Source: a virus. From it: a DNA stretch of 34,828 nt. The stretch lies in IMG/VR virus record IMGVR_UViG_3300020470_000086, positions 1-34,828 of that record; one strand, 5' to 3'. The translations under genes were made by a program, and so were the position numbers. Positions 1-8,772 of the stretch are shown here, piece by piece (within the stretch, counting starts at the first letter, position 1; every line of letters begins with the position of its first letter). The notes under the pieces are model-generated. The model was not told where the DNA came from, did no database searches, and was given only the letters and a program-made list of their open reading frames with translations.

Positions 1-32
1 TCTAGGTGCTCTAGGTGAGTGTTCTTTGCCAT
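1..32 (-). CDS. Start of an unidentified gene, truncated by the window edge
   Basis: An ATG at 32-30 opens a minus-strand frame that runs off the left edge after ten codons, reading MAKNTHLEHL. It follows the stop of the large unknown gene to its right by 45 bases and lies in the same direction, as expected for the next gene of the array. The N-terminus resembles a conserved cyanophage protein of unknown function as I remember it, but ten residues are too few to assign a family. No clear ribosome binding site precedes it; a TATAATA stretch lies just upstream. Confidence 0.45.
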   Translation of the reverse strand, partial: MAKNTHLEHL

Positions 33-77
33 GTCTGTATTATAACAGGGTCTCTGGGGTTATAGGGTGGGAAGTGG

Positions 78-1442
78 TCAGATCTTTCTCTGTCCCTTCA
101 GCATCTGTTTGAACTCATTGGATAGAGTCCCAAAGAACTGAGGCTGACTACCAAATCCACCCTTGTATCTCAATTCCATATTCATAACGGGTATGTTACC
201 CTTCCTCAAATCAAACAATACTTTAGCAGCACCTCCTTCATCCATATTAGGTTCTGCCTCCATCCTATTAGTAACTACAAAGTTATACTTTGTATCCGCA
301 GAATCTAACTCTGCTAATCCTTTAAGAATAGTATTAATATCAATTGCTTTACCAGAATATTTCTGCAATGCTCCCTTCTCTTCCCAAAGTTTCTTACCTC
401 TGGTTGCTGTACCTATACCAGTAACTAGAGCAAATCCAAACTTCATCTTACCTAGATTCTTTTCCTTCATCAGTCTAGGTAAGTCAGTCTTAAGTGTTAA
501 GTTTATTAACTGACTAGAGAAAGTATCTGAATGATCATTCATCACCTTCAATAACTTCTTATACAATGGGCAGTCTGGTTTACCCAACTGTCTATTAACC
601 CATGCTCTCATGGTATCATTTCTTGATGCCAGAGCTGACCTATTCAGTTTCGTATCACCATAACCTAACCAGGCATCACCCTCTACAGGGTTGAATGGGT
701 CTGCACCAATCTCAGGCATCTTTAGACTGCCCTTAGTATCAATAAAGATTCTCTTCCTAGCAAAGCCTTGTCTCTCTCTTTCAGCAGGACTAGGTTTGAA
801 TAGATCAGCATCAGACATATTATTGATACCATCTATCTTAATGTGTCCTTCCTTAACTGCATCCCTGACAAGTCCAGCAAAATACTTTACTCTCTCTCGC
901 TCCACCTCCATCTTAATGTCATCAAACTTTTTATCATTTAAAACTGTATCAAATGCTTTGTTGATTAGAGTAGGGTCACCATCATCAGGTCTGGGTTTCT
1001 TCTTAAGTGATACACCATAGTAACCATTAATCTGTGATGCAGGATTAATAATAAGGTCACTAGAGTTGTACGCAGTAAACCCTTTATGTGCTATGGCTAA
1101 TGGTTTAACCTTATCAGGCCACACGTTACCTGTCATGTATACCCTATGTGCTCTAGCATTTTGTACCTTATACGTGTACTTTATCCATTTCTGTATCGCT
1201 ATAGCAGCAGAAACCCCTCGTAACATATCAACAACGTTACCAGGGTTATCCAATGGGTCTCTAAAAAATGCAAGAAACTGATTTCTATTTTCTGCAAAGA
1301 CTACCTCTCCACTAGCAGCAACCTTTTCTGCTTCTACAAAATGCATTAGCAAGCTAGGTACATTACGCTGTGCCTTTTCTAATAAAGAATAATGAAAACA
1401 ACATGATGCTGCTGTAAATATTTCGGAGGGCTCTAGTGCCAT
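78..1442 (-). CDS. Large conserved-type phage protein of unknown function, possible nuclease-like core
   Basis: This is a 454-residue soluble protein that I do not recognise by name. No signal peptide or membrane segment is visible. Residues 126-149 contain a serine-serine-aspartate-leucine stretch (D129), then a glycine-valine-serine-leucine-lysine stretch ending in three lysines (K147-K149). That spacing is reminiscent of the D...(D/E)xK or D...SLK arrangement in PD-(D/E)XK nuclease folds. A second ExxxK element (E423, K427) sits near the C-terminus before a Gly/Phe/Gln-rich tail. The nuclease idea is inference only. The ATG follows directly on a hairpin with a T-run, and a CTAAATAG motif lies 25 bases upstream, so this gene probably has its own late promoter. 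It is separated from the replication unit to its right. Confidence 0.8.
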   Translation of the reverse strand: MALEPSEIFTAASCCFHYSLLEKAQRNVPSLLMHFVEAEKVAASGEVVFAENRNQFLAFFRDPLDNPGNVVDMLRGVSAAIAIQKWIKYTYKVQNARAHRVYMTGNVWPDKVKPLAIAHKGFTAYNSSDLIINPASQINGYYGVSLKKKPRPDDGDPTLINKAFDTVLNDKKFDDIKMEVERERVKYFAGLVRDAVKEGHIKIDGINNMSDADLFKPSPAERERQGFARKRIFIDTKGSLKMPEIGADPFNPVEGDAWLGYGDTKLNRSALASRNDTMRAWVNRQLGKPDCPLYKKLLKVMNDHSDTFSSQLINLTLKTDLPRLMKEKNLGKMKFGFALVTGIGTATRGKKLWEEKGALQKYSGKAIDINTILKGLAELDSADTKYNFVVTNRMEAEPNMDEGGAAKVLFDLRKGNIPVMNMELRYKGGFGSQPQFFGTLSNEFKQMLKGQRKI

Positions 1443-1467
1443 TAAAAAGAGGGTATCTCTACCCTCT
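1443..1467 (-). terminator. Rho-independent terminator after the gp41-MazG unit
   Basis: Read on the minus strand, an 8-bp perfect stem (1460-1467 paired with 1448-1455, loop GAGA) is followed by five Ts at 1444-1448, the first of which closes the stem. It lies 11 bases beyond the stop of the 63-residue gene and just before the ATG of the next gene. It is therefore placed to end the unit that begins near 8413. Confidence 0.7.
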
Positions 1468-1473
1468 ATTTAG
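1466..1473 (-). promoter_or_regulatory. Candidate late promoter, CTAAATAG
   Basis: The minus strand reads CTAAATAG 24-25 bases before the ATG at 1442. It resembles the T4 late -10 consensus TATAAATA, and the same octamer recurs at comparable distance before other genes here (9564 plus strand, 32135 minus strand, and TTAAATAG at 34185). It overlaps the foot of the terminator hairpin by two bases. Assignment rests on recurrence and position only. Confidence 0.5.
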
Positions 1474-1477
1474 TTTA

Positions 1478-1669
1478 TTAGTCGTGAAATCCTGGGATAA
1501 ATTCTTCCATCTCATCTTCACCCTCAAATGTTGTAAGTTTTAAGTATTTCTCATACAACTCACCCATCTTAGGTTCAGTTTGACGAGACTTCCACATCTG
1601 TCTAAGGATGAGTTTGAAATCATCCATTGGTACCACTACAGACAGACTACCATTAGTATGAGCATCCAT
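1478..1669 (-). CDS. Small hypothetical protein at the end of the replication unit
   Basis: This 63-residue protein is soluble, mildly acidic and ends in an acidic stretch (residues 50-58). I do not recognise its family. The ATG at 1669 overlaps the stop of the MazG-like gene in a TAATG arrangement, which supports both the start choice and translational coupling. It is the last gene before the terminator at 1443-1467. No catalytic motif, signal peptide or membrane segment is visible. Confidence 0.75.
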   Translation of the reverse strand: MDAHTNGSLSVVVPMDDFKLILRQMWKSRQTEPKMGELYEKYLKLTTFEGEDEMEEFIPGFHD

Positions 1670-2325
1670 TAGATGTCACCTGGTGCTCTGTTTTCAGAGT
1701 AGTCAACGTTAAACATCTCACCTGGATAACGTGCTGCCAACTTAAGAGTATTAGTATAGATAACCTCATCAAGTCTAAGGTCTAGTGCTAGTGCTGCCTG
1801 TGCAACATACCACATGATGTCACCCAACTCTTTCTCTAGGTGCTCCTTGTTACCTTGATTGTATGGTTTACCTTGGAACTTTAACTTCTTAACTATCTCC
1901 ATAAACTCACCTGCCTCTGAGCACATACCAGATGCAGCAGTGTCTAGTCTCTGTATCTTACATCCTTCTTCCTTTAATTCTTCATACCGTGCAAGGAGTG
2001 CGTTGTAATCTTTACTGGCATTAGATGTGACCTTATCTACAAACTCCATGTAGTTGTCAAGGTCAACCTCAAACTTCTCTTGCTTCTTAGACTTCTGTTT
2101 CTTATCTCTGTCCTTAAGTTTCTCAGTAGCAATACCCTTAGACCTAGGTGCAGTACCCATCCTCTCGTCGTTGACGAATTCTTCTACCTTCTGTGGAGTA
2201 TCCTTTACGGTCTGCTCTACGTCTTTCTGTGCAGCATCTACACGGTCACGTGCTTCAGAATTAATCTGCTCTGCTGCCTTCTCCACATCATTACCTTGTG
2301 GTTCATTGGTAAATTGGTTTGCCAT
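1669..2325 (-). CDS. mazG: MazG-like nucleotide pyrophosphohydrolase with a long charged N-terminal extension
   Basis: Residues about 90-205 match the all-alpha MazG fold, which hydrolyses NTPs to NMP and pyrophosphate using metal-binding acidic residues. The signature is visible as glutamates E137, E140 and E143 in one helix and E166 with D169 in the EKELGD segment. Phage MazG proteins are usually only about 130-150 residues; this one is 218. It carries an extra N-terminal region (1-88) rich in Lys, Glu, Asp and Gln, probably helical and amphipathic, with no family I can name. The ATG at 2325 overlaps the gp41 stop as TAATG. In cyanophages MazG has been proposed to affect host (p)ppGpp or recycle nucleotides; its true substrate here is unknown. 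Confidence 0.85.
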   Translation of the reverse strand: MANQFTNEPQGNDVEKAAEQINSEARDRVDAAQKDVEQTVKDTPQKVEEFVNDERMGTAPRSKGIATEKLKDRDKKQKSKKQEKFEVDLDNYMEFVDKVTSNASKDYNALLARYEELKEEGCKIQRLDTAASGMCSEAGEFMEIVKKLKFQGKPYNQGNKEHLEKELGDIMWYVAQAALALDLRLDEVIYTNTLKLAARYPGEMFNVDYSENRAPGDI

Positions 2326-3695
2326 TATACTTTAAGTCCCTCGAATTTGTTACGTGTTTCAGTGACTGGTTGAATGTCACCTGCGTCTATGATGTCATCT
2401 TGAGCTGACTGCTCACAATCATACAGCCTCATCTTCGCTCTGTCAATACCGATGACGAAACGCTTATACATTGTAGGATCATTATACCTATTCTTCAACT
2501 GCTTGACCATTATTTGTCCGAGTTGTTCCATGTCTTCTGTACTGATAAGAGCAAACATAAGGTCAGCAGTAGCGGGAAGACCGAATGACTCAGAGGTATC
2601 AGTAAGATCGACATCACTGTTAGAAAACCCACCACGAGTTGTTTGGGTCGCAGTGACAATAGGGAGGTCGAATTCAACCGCCAATCCTCTGAGTTCCTCT
2701 GCAATTGCTTTGACATAAGTATATGAATTTACTATAGTCCCTTTATATCTAGCGGACGCACATATATTAAGGTAGTCTACGAAGATAACATCGGGACTGA
2801 ATCCTTTCTTCATAGATAACTCATTCAAGAGTGCCTTGAAATGACCCACATGTGCAGATGCTGTAGGGTATTCCTTGATAACTAACTTACCTTGTGTCTT
2901 CTTCTTTAATCGAAGCAACTTGGAGGTGTACTTTTCTTTGGTAAGGAGGGGGTCACTGAGTTGCTGGATCGGGATGTCAAGAAGGTTGGCATCAATTCGC
3001 TCTGCAATTTTCTCCTCTGCCATTTCCATTGTAATATAGAGAACGTTCCGTCCTTGGAGCAACATGGAGCTAGCGACGTGGCACATGAATAAAGATTTGC
3101 CGACACCAGTACCAGCAAGCGCGACGTTAAGAGTCTTATTAGGTAAACCACCTTTGGTAATCTTGTTAAAATATTCGAGGTCGAAGGGAACTTTCTCTTC
3201 TCTTCTGTGATAGAAGTCATACCTGTCATCAGCATCCTGTATGTAATCGTGTCCAACATGATCATCGAAACACACACCAAGAGCCTCGGACATGATACTT
3301 GGTATCGCATCCTTTGTGCGTGTCTTGTCCTGCCCATCAGCAATCTTTACAGACTCCATCAGCGCAAGATATATAGCTCGTTCTTTGCACCACTTTTCAG
3401 TGGTCTCAACTAACCAGTCATCGTTGTATTGGTCTCTATCTAAATCATCGAGAAACTTTTCAATGTCTTTATAGACATCTTCTGTTATGTCTCTACGTTT
3501 CTCCACCTCAATCTTCAGAGCATTAGGCTCAGGGGTGGTCTCAAAGTTATTGACATATTCAGATAGTGTATCAAACAATACACTATGAGTATGCATATCA
3601 AAATACTCACTCTTAATGAAAGGCATAACCTTTCTACAGTAACTTTCGTTGAGGATAAGTTTACTGAGTGCTATCTCTTCTATCTTTAAACTCAT
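2325..3695 (-). CDS. 41: Replicative DNA helicase gp41 (DnaB type)
   Basis: This 456-residue protein is the hexameric helicase that unwinds DNA 5' to 3' at the fork and works with the primase. The RecA-like C-terminal half carries a Walker A motif (GTGVGKS, residues 195-201). Around residue 300 there is a hydrophobic strand ending in aspartate (VIFVDYLN), matching Walker B, followed by a TQTTR segment typical of the DnaB family. The N-terminal half is the helical collar domain. Length agrees with T4 gp41 (about 475). It overlaps the upstream oxygenase gene by four bases (ATGA) and the downstream MazG gene by one base. It lies in one transcription unit with the polymerase and UvsX. Confidence 0.95.
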   Translation of the reverse strand: MSLKIEEIALSKLILNESYCRKVMPFIKSEYFDMHTHSVLFDTLSEYVNNFETTPEPNALKIEVEKRRDITEDVYKDIEKFLDDLDRDQYNDDWLVETTEKWCKERAIYLALMESVKIADGQDKTRTKDAIPSIMSEALGVCFDDHVGHDYIQDADDRYDFYHRREEKVPFDLEYFNKITKGGLPNKTLNVALAGTGVGKSLFMCHVASSMLLQGRNVLYITMEMAEEKIAERIDANLLDIPIQQLSDPLLTKEKYTSKLLRLKKKTQGKLVIKEYPTASAHVGHFKALLNELSMKKGFSPDVIFVDYLNICASARYKGTIVNSYTYVKAIAEELRGLAVEFDLPIVTATQTTRGGFSNSDVDLTDTSESFGLPATADLMFALISTEDMEQLGQIMVKQLKNRYNDPTMYKRFVIGIDRAKMRLYDCEQSAQDDIIDAGDIQPVTETRNKFEGLKV

Positions 3696-4255
3696 TGATA
3701 ATGCAGATACGTGGTTATCATATAGCTATCGTTGATTGGCTTCTCAAATGAATGGGGATACTGCCACGACGATGGGCATAGCACTACCCTACCACGTTTA
3801 GGTTGAATTGTGTAGTCTAAGATTGGAAATCTTAACTCACCACCCTCTACTACATCATTTAGAAAGACGAAGTATGATATGAATCTTCTAGCAGACTGGT
3901 AGTCTCCTACATCTATATGACGTAAGAAGAAATCCCTATTCCTAGCATACTTAAACATCTTGACCTGCTCAAGTGAGTTTAACTTGGGCCAAAATGGTTC
4001 GCAGTCAAGGTCTTTCATGTACCTTTCACCACATCCCTTCACAGCATATAACATCTGTGTATGGATGACAGTCCAGTCTTTCTTGTTGTTGGTCTCTGTC
4101 TCTTCCGTGATATTAAGCATGGAGAATTGACAAAAGTCTTTGACCTCTTGTCTAGTCACCACCTCAGTATCATGCTCGAATAAATCTATGGCATTACGAC
4201 ATAGATTTAGGTCTAAGACATCATCATAGACCTTGATGAAGTCCTTAAGTTCCAT
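3692..4255 (-). CDS. 2-oxoglutarate/Fe(II) oxygenase-like protein (prolyl-4-hydroxylase type)
   Basis: The start was chosen at the ATG at 4255 (187 residues) rather than the frame's first ATG at 4282, because only the former has a Shine-Dalgarno sequence (AAAGGA, about 8 bases upstream). The double-stranded beta-helix signature is present: an HxD pair (H113, D115), a Gly-Gly-Glu-Leu-Arg-Phe strand about 25 residues later, and a distal histidine (H168, in a Tyr-Pro-His context) after a PKRGRVV strand. The basic residue that usually binds 2-oxoglutarate about ten positions after the distal histidine is not obvious. Such enzymes hydroxylate proteins, nucleic acids or small molecules; the substrate is unknown. 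The gene sits between uvsX and gp41, overlapping both, and is one of seven related genes in the window. Confidence 0.8.
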   Translation of the reverse strand: MELKDFIKVYDDVLDLNLCRNAIDLFEHDTEVVTRQEVKDFCQFSMLNITEETETNNKKDWTVIHTQMLYAVKGCGERYMKDLDCEPFWPKLNSLEQVKMFKYARNRDFFLRHIDVGDYQSARRFISYFVFLNDVVEGGELRFPILDYTIQPKRGRVVLCPSSWQYPHSFEKPINDSYMITTYLHYQ

Positions 4256-5252
4256 AAGAGAATTCCTTTCTGGCACACTCATCTAAAGCTTGGAGGATTT
4301 CGGACGAGAAGTATTTATCGGGGTCAGCAAGAATCTGTTTAGGATAAACAGAACTGCCACACACTTCAATGCGGTTTCCCTTTCGCTCAAATACTCCATA
4401 TTTTTCACCCAGTTCCAGTAGTCCGTAATAGCGGTCAAGTCCACGCTCGTCATAAAATAATCTAACAGCAACTTGGTTATTCTCCTTGGTTAATCGAGAC
4501 TTAGCAGTCTTAGCCTTAACTATGTTACCCACTACATCCTTACCATCTTTCTCCTTAGACTTGCTAAGGTAGATGATGGATGAAGCAGCATACTTAAGAC
4601 CACTACCACCTCCCATCTCTTTGGTGGGCATGTATGCACCAACCACATCATATGTATGGTTAGTAACTATTAGAGGAACGTTTGCTTTACCTAGTTTGAG
4701 GGTTAGCACACGAAAGATAGACTTAACTACCTGAGCACGTGTCATATCACGTGTTTCCTTCCCTTGCTCTGAGTCTTCCATCTCCTTAGAGGTGGATAGC
4801 ATACCCAGAGAATCTAAGACCATGAGCATAGGCTTCTTATCCTTCTGCTCAAGGTATTTGTCAAGAATCTTAATGCTTTGTGTCCTGAATTCTTGTACTG
4901 TATTGACTGGTACCAAAACCATACGGTTGGAATCAATACCTCTGGACTCAATTAACTCTCTGCTTATCGCACTTTCAGACTCAAAATAAATAACCCCACC
5001 ATCAGGATTAGATTCGAGGAAATACTGTACGAGAGAAAGGCAGAAAAAAGTTTTACCTGTTGACGACTCGCCTGCAAGAGCAGTGATTTTGTTGCCTGGA
5101 ACTCCTCCGTAGATGGATCCACTGACAAGTGCATTAAAGATGTACGAGCCTGTGTCGATAAAACCACTTGTGTCACCAGCAGCAACACCATCAGCAACGA
5201 CACTAGCGTATTCATTATCAATCTCTTTAACTATATCTTTTAAAAAACTCAC
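4245..5252 (-). CDS. uvsX: RecA-like recombinase UvsX
   Basis: UvsX forms the presynaptic filament that drives strand exchange and recombination-dependent replication, loaded by UvsY. The Walker A motif (GESSTGKT) is at residues 61-68, and a hydrophobic strand ending in aspartate (LMVLDS) around residue 145 provides Walker B. The frame is open to an ATG at 5294, but a GTG at 5252 is preferred. It is preceded by GGAGG ten bases upstream, and its GTGA overlaps the gp43 stop. The protein then begins [10 protein letters not shown], the usual family N-terminus, and is 335 residues long. The downstream oxygenase start overlaps its last codons. Confidence 0.93.
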   Translation of the reverse strand: MSFLKDIVKEIDNEYASVVADGVAAGDTSGFIDTGSYIFNALVSGSIYGGVPGNKITALAGESSTGKTFFCLSLVQYFLESNPDGGVIYFESESAISRELIESRGIDSNRMVLVPVNTVQEFRTQSIKILDKYLEQKDKKPMLMVLDSLGMLSTSKEMEDSEQGKETRDMTRAQVVKSIFRVLTLKLGKANVPLIVTNHTYDVVGAYMPTKEMGGGSGLKYAASSIIYLSKSKEKDGKDVVGNIVKAKTAKSRLTKENNQVAVRLFYDERGLDRYYGLLELGEKYGVFERKGNRIEVCGSSVYPKQILADPDKYFSSEILQALDECARKEFSYGT

Positions 5253-7738
5253 GACCAAAGTGCCTCCAATGTATGTTTCTTCTCTGCTTCCCATCCAATC
5301 GTATCGAGGATAGCTTTCAGAGGTGCTAGGAAACTCTTCTCGAATTGTAGGTCATAGTCAATGCTGTTGTCAAGTCCAAACTCTGACGGAAGAGTCTGGA
5401 AGAATGAAATAATATTCTCATTGATACGATTCGGTGTCCTTAAATGTAAATACTTAATCTTCTCACCCTCCTGGATAATAGGATACTTATGCTGTAGTTT
5501 ATTCTTCTTGATATGGAAGTTGTACAACAACGCACCTCTTACATGCATGGGACATCCCTTGCCATAAATCGTAACACTTGATGTATTCTTCTGTATATTA
5601 TTACAACCACGAGGGAATGCTACTTCCTCTGCTGGCATCTCCTCAAACTTCTGACGGAAGTCCTTGATGTATTTCTGAGTATTCTCTTCACTACCTGTCA
5701 TAATAACATTGAGTGCTTCCTTAATAGCAGTACGACATGGTGCAGGTGTAGAAGACTTAACTGCTTCTATACCCATCATCTTTAGCTTAGGTTTCTCATA
5801 CTGGACACCCTCACTATTCCATACGTTAAGAATATATCTCTTCTTAGCAGTCCAGATGCCCTTGTTAGCGATGTTCTCTCGCTTCATGACCATCTTCTGC
5901 TCGTATGCATTTACATAGGTTGCCATTTCTTCATAAGCACTCGCAATATAGCGATCAAGTTCCACATCACACACCTTCTTAAGGAACCTAAGTGTACTCT
6001 GATCGTCCTTCTCTCCACTGGGGAATACAGCTTGTACCAGAGGACCAAGATGGATGTAAATACTATCAGTGTCACTAGCAATAACATAATCTTCTCCGTC
6101 AGTTTTTAATACATTGTTTAAATACTTATTAACCTTCTCCTCTATCCATCTGATTGAGACTTGTCCTGATAGAGTGATTGCTTCAGCGTTCGCAAGATTG
6201 TAATACCTGAAGTACTGGTTACCGATAGCACCGTAGGCAGAGTTAAGTTGGATCTTTCTTGCCATCTGGATGTTATTAAACTTAGCAATGTCTCGCTTGA
6301 GTTTTGCGGTTGGTTTTCTTTCATTCTCTTGCTTCGCTGCTAACATTTTCTTTTTATATATTGTCCTCTCATCGTAGATGCGTTGCATCATCTGAGGGAG
6401 GAATCCGTGGATGTCCTTGCGGTATTGTGCTCCGTTGGCACACACAGCATAGTCCCCTCCGATGGAAACAGTTTGGTTGAGCAGTCCTTCAACTGTGGCA
6501 CTTGGATGTCGTCTCTCAACAAGGGTTTCGGGACTGATGTTGTACTGCATGATGAGGTGAGGATACAGACTGTTAAGGTCGAAACTCGCAACCCATTCAT
6601 ACATACCTGGCTTAGGCTCTTTGACATACGCTCCTGCATACTTATCATCCTTTTTAGTAGAGATTCTGGGTGGTACTACAATATTTCTCTTACCTAGGTC
6701 ATTATAGATGAGGGTATCCCACATCCTAACCTGAGAATATACATCCTCAAAATTAACCTTGGCATCATATGACATAGTGACTGCCAACTCAATCAGTTTC
6801 ATCTTGTCTTCCAGTTGGTCAACAAGATTCACGTCATGGATGTTGTATTCTACAAACCTATCCCAATCATTAGTATAGAAGTCTTTAAAATTCTCATACT
6901 GTGAGTGGTCTAACTTAGCATCATCCAACTCAACTGTAGCAATATGGTCTAGTCTATATGATTCTTGATTAGTATAGGTAAACTTTTTGTACAGGTCAAG
7001 ATAGTCGAGGATATTAACACCTAACAAATTATATGCTAGGTTCCTACGACCTTGAATAACAATCTCTCTATCTCTTACAATCTTCCAAGGTGACAAAGAC
7101 TTCTTCCACTTCTCACCTAACACCCTCTCTACCCTGCGACAGATATAAGGTATGTCATATAGGTTACAGTTCCATCCTGTAATAATGTCAGGAGTATTCT
7201 GCACCCACCATTGAATGAAGTCTTCGAGCATCTCATGCTCCTTCCAGAAGACACGATACTCATGCTCACCTTGGAACTCACGAGTACCCCATGTAATAAT
7301 CTTCTTAGTATTAAAGTCTTTAATAGTAATGCATAGCATCTCCTCAGCAGATGCTTCTACATCAGGGAATCCATTCTCACATGCTACCTCAATGTCAATC
7401 GTATAGATTTTCATCTTGGACATGTCATAATCTATCTCATCAGGAAACTTCTGTCCTATATGTTGATAGATGAATCTCTCATACCCATGCACCTCTAGTC
7501 CAGCAGCATTCTCATACTGCTTAATGAAGTCACGTGCCTCTCTAGCACCATCAAACACCTTTGGATATGCTTTCCTACCATCCAAGGTCTTATACCTAGA
7601 TGGTCTCTGCTGTGCTTGAGGCACAAGATATAATACTGGTTGGGATTTCTCCCTATACTGGACCTGAACACCATCCTCATACCCACGATAGAGAATATCA
7701 TCCCCTAATAGGCACAGGTTGGTATAGAACTGACTCAT
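5249..7738 (-). CDS. 43: Family B DNA polymerase gp43
   Basis: This is the phage replicative polymerase with a 3'-5' proofreading exonuclease. Exonuclease motifs are Exo I (D115-I-E117), Exo II around N190-D195 and Exo III (Y298 with D302). Polymerase motifs are A (FDLNSLYP, 386-393), B (K495 through Tyr-Gly 502-503) and C (D556-T-D558). At 829 residues it is close to T4 gp43 (898) and appears intact. Its ATG overlaps the stop of the upstream small gene (AAATGA), and its stop overlaps the uvsX GTG start. It works with clamp gp45, loader gp44/62 and helicase gp41, all encoded in this window. Confidence 0.97.
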   Translation of the reverse strand: MSQFYTNLCLLGDDILYRGYEDGVQVQYREKSQPVLYLVPQAQQRPSRYKTLDGRKAYPKVFDGAREARDFIKQYENAAGLEVHGYERFIYQHIGQKFPDEIDYDMSKMKIYTIDIEVACENGFPDVEASAEEMLCITIKDFNTKKIITWGTREFQGEHEYRVFWKEHEMLEDFIQWWVQNTPDIITGWNCNLYDIPYICRRVERVLGEKWKKSLSPWKIVRDREIVIQGRRNLAYNLLGVNILDYLDLYKKFTYTNQESYRLDHIATVELDDAKLDHSQYENFKDFYTNDWDRFVEYNIHDVNLVDQLEDKMKLIELAVTMSYDAKVNFEDVYSQVRMWDTLIYNDLGKRNIVVPPRISTKKDDKYAGAYVKEPKPGMYEWVASFDLNSLYPHLIMQYNISPETLVERRHPSATVEGLLNQTVSIGGDYAVCANGAQYRKDIHGFLPQMMQRIYDERTIYKKKMLAAKQENERKPTAKLKRDIAKFNNIQMARKIQLNSAYGAIGNQYFRYYNLANAEAITLSGQVSIRWIEEKVNKYLNNVLKTDGEDYVIASDTDSIYIHLGPLVQAVFPSGEKDDQSTLRFLKKVCDVELDRYIASAYEEMATYVNAYEQKMVMKRENIANKGIWTAKKRYILNVWNSEGVQYEKPKLKMMGIEAVKSSTPAPCRTAIKEALNVIMTGSEENTQKYIKDFRQKFEEMPAEEVAFPRGCNNIQKNTSSVTIYGKGCPMHVRGALLYNFHIKKNKLQHKYPIIQEGEKIKYLHLRTPNRINENIISFFQTLPSEFGLDNSIDYDLQFEKSFLAPLKAILDTIGWEAEKKHTLEALWS

Positions 7739-8001
7739 TTAGCAGCAATCCTCTCGTTGTATGCTTCTATAACAGCAGGGGCAGGCTCTAGTATAGTCAA
7801 GACATCAGTGCTTGTCAAGAAGAGGAATCTGTCTGACACATGCTTAGGATATTCAATGAGGTCTATCTTAATGCCACTGCCATTACCACCCTTAACTAGG
7901 TACACATCTTCAATCAGAAGACTTGGTTCCTGATCCATCTCCGAGACCTTCCCCAAAATATACATCTCTGGGTGGGACTTGAGTATTATCAACTTCAGCA
8001 T
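7735..8001 (-). CDS. Small beta-barrel-like conserved phage protein upstream of gp43
   Basis: The protein is 88 residues, starting at the ATG at 8001. A GTG six bases earlier is possible, but GGAG lies five bases before the ATG. It is rich in beta-branched residues and can be aligned by eye with two other proteins of the window (7910-8368 and 29216-29653). All have an N-terminal strand, a short Lys/Ser/Gly/Glu turn, a second strand, a long loop, a further strand, and a C-terminal segment with proline then an aromatic-rich helix. The layout resembles Lsm-like small barrels. This is a shape comparison, not a recognised family. The first 92 bases overlap the upstream gene in another frame. Confidence 0.7.
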   Translation of the reverse strand: MLKLIILKSHPEMYILGKVSEMDQEPSLLIEDVYLVKGGNGSGIKIDLIEYPKHVSDRFLFLTSTDVLTILEPAPAVIEAYNERIAAK

Positions 8002-8368
8002 TGTCACTCCGTAATTGTTTGAATTTTTCTAGGGCATTGTGGTACCCCTCCATCACATTCTGATGAGGGTCGGACATTGATACAACTGAGTACAGTGTGA
8101 CAATGTTACGTCCGTTAGTAAGTGGAGCCCAAGGAAAGAATTGTAACCTAAGGTCACTCAATTGGTCAAGTGGATCAGGTGGTTCCTCATCCTGATACTG
8201 GTCAGTCTGTACGTCATCAAACATATTTGATGATGACTGAAGCAACGTTACAGTAAAAGCATTGTCAAACTCATACGCAAGTGCTCTGGTGTCAGACTCG
8301 TTTGCACGTATCTCTTTAACGTCAGCTACTACGTCCTCGCCGTTTTGCATTCTTGCGATTTTTATCAT
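7910..8368 (-). CDS. Conserved phage protein of unknown function, first gene of the polymerase unit
   Basis: The 152-residue protein begins MIKIARMQNGEDVVADVKEI, a strand-turn-strand start with a Gly-Glu-Asp turn. It has an acidic Pro/Asp/Gln-rich middle (60-75) and a Phe/Pro/Trp strand near residues 82-88. I cannot assign a function; the opening resembles Lsm-like barrel proteins. The ATG at 8368 is preceded by GGAGGG six bases upstream and, 17 bases before it, by the -10 of a sigma70-like promoter. Its last 30 codons are overprinted by the next gene. The C-terminal tail (about 122-152) is Gly/Asp/Ser-rich and probably disordered. Confidence 0.75.
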   Translation of the reverse strand: MIKIARMQNGEDVVADVKEIRANESDTRALAYEFDNAFTVTLLQSSSNMFDDVQTDQYQDEEPPDPLDQLSDLRLQFFPWAPLTNGRNIVTLYSVVSMSDPHQNVMEGYHNALEKFKQLRSDNAEVDNTQVPPRDVYFGEGLGDGSGTKSSD

Positions 8369-8561
8369 TAGTACCCTCCATCAGGTTATAATAAGTATAC
8401 CGTACCATGTCAACAAATGCACGTCGTGCTGTGACATTTCTCTCATCAGCTATGGTGTGAACCATTTGCATAAACTCATCCACATACTCAGGTGGTAAGT
8501 CTACAGTGAGTGTATCTGATTTTTCTGTGTATCCAGTACACAGATTAACATACATGTTCAT
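8322..8561 (-). CDS. Small hypothetical protein
   Basis: The start at 8561 (79 residues, MNMYVNLCTGYTEKSD) is preferred over the open frame to 8609. A GGAG lies five to six bases upstream, and the earlier part runs through the terminator at 8571-8597. The protein has a short beta start, a helical centre with a VDEFMQMVHTIADERN stretch and a strongly basic C-terminus (Lys/Arg-rich, last 14 residues). The family is not recognised; the basic tail may bind nucleic acid. Its 3' end contains the sigma70-like promoter of the next gene and overlaps that gene by 47 bases. Confidence 0.7.
   Translation of the reverse strand: MNMYVNLCTGYTEKSDTLTVDLPPEYVDEFMQMVHTIADERNVTARRAFVDMVRYTYYNLMEGTNDKNRKNAKRRGRSS
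8385..8413 (-). promoter_or_regulatory. Sigma70-like promoter for the gp43-uvsX-gp41 unit
   Basis: On the minus strand a perfect -35 (TTGACA, 8413-8408) and a near-perfect -10 (TATAAC, 8390-8385) are separated by exactly 17 bases. The following gene starts at 8368 with a GGAGGG ribosome site between. The promoter is embedded in the 3' end of the preceding gene. It would allow host RNA polymerase to transcribe the replication genes down to the terminator at 1443-1467. Confidence 0.7.
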
Positions 8562-8570
8562 AACAACTCC

Positions 8571-8597
8571 AAATAAAAAAGACTCCCTAGGAGTCTT
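8571..8597 (-). terminator. Rho-independent terminator after a small membrane protein gene
   Basis: On the minus strand an 8-bp perfect stem (8590-8597 with 8579-8586) encloses a three-base loop that is itself the TAG stop of the upstream gene. It is followed by TTTTATTT. It lies just before the ribosome site of the gene starting at 8561, separating the Hsp20 group from the replication unit. Confidence 0.75.
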
Positions 8598-8772
8598 CTG
8601 TTGTATCACTATGTATGTTTTCTATGAGTGGCGTTATATCTGGCACTTCTTCTCCAGTCATGATGGCAACAGGTGCTGTTGCTACCACAACAGTGACTGC
8701 GGTAAACGCTAGTCCTGCTTGCATTAGTTGTAATAATTCTACCACTGGTCTTCCTGTAATTTTTTCACCCAC
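8587..8772 (-). CDS. Small single-span membrane protein
   Basis: The 61-residue protein has one predicted membrane segment at about residues 14-38 (Leu-Met-Gln-Ala-Gly through a Val/Ala-rich stretch) and an acidic C-terminal tail. The start is a GTG at 8772; an ATG at 8724 would remove part of the hydrophobic segment's lead. The gene overlaps the upstream membrane protein gene by 34 bases, and its stop codon is in the loop of the terminator. Function unknown. Confidence 0.6.
   Translation of the reverse strand: MGEKITGRPVVELLQLMQAGLAFTAVTVVVATAPVAIMTGEEVPDITPLIENIHSDTTEDS

Noticed and set aside
163-513. Plus-strand open frames inside the 454-residue gene
   Set aside because: They are antisense to a clearly protein-like minus-strand gene, have hydrophobic low-quality composition and no ribosome site.
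2906-3343. Minus-strand 145-codon frame within gp41
   Set aside because: It is an alternate frame of the helicase gene; the product is Met/Arg/Ser-rich and matches nothing, while the gp41 frame has all helicase motifs.
4256-4282. Upstream ATG at 4282 for the oxygenase next to uvsX
   Set aside because: No Shine-Dalgarno precedes it, while AAAGGA sits well placed before the ATG at 4255.
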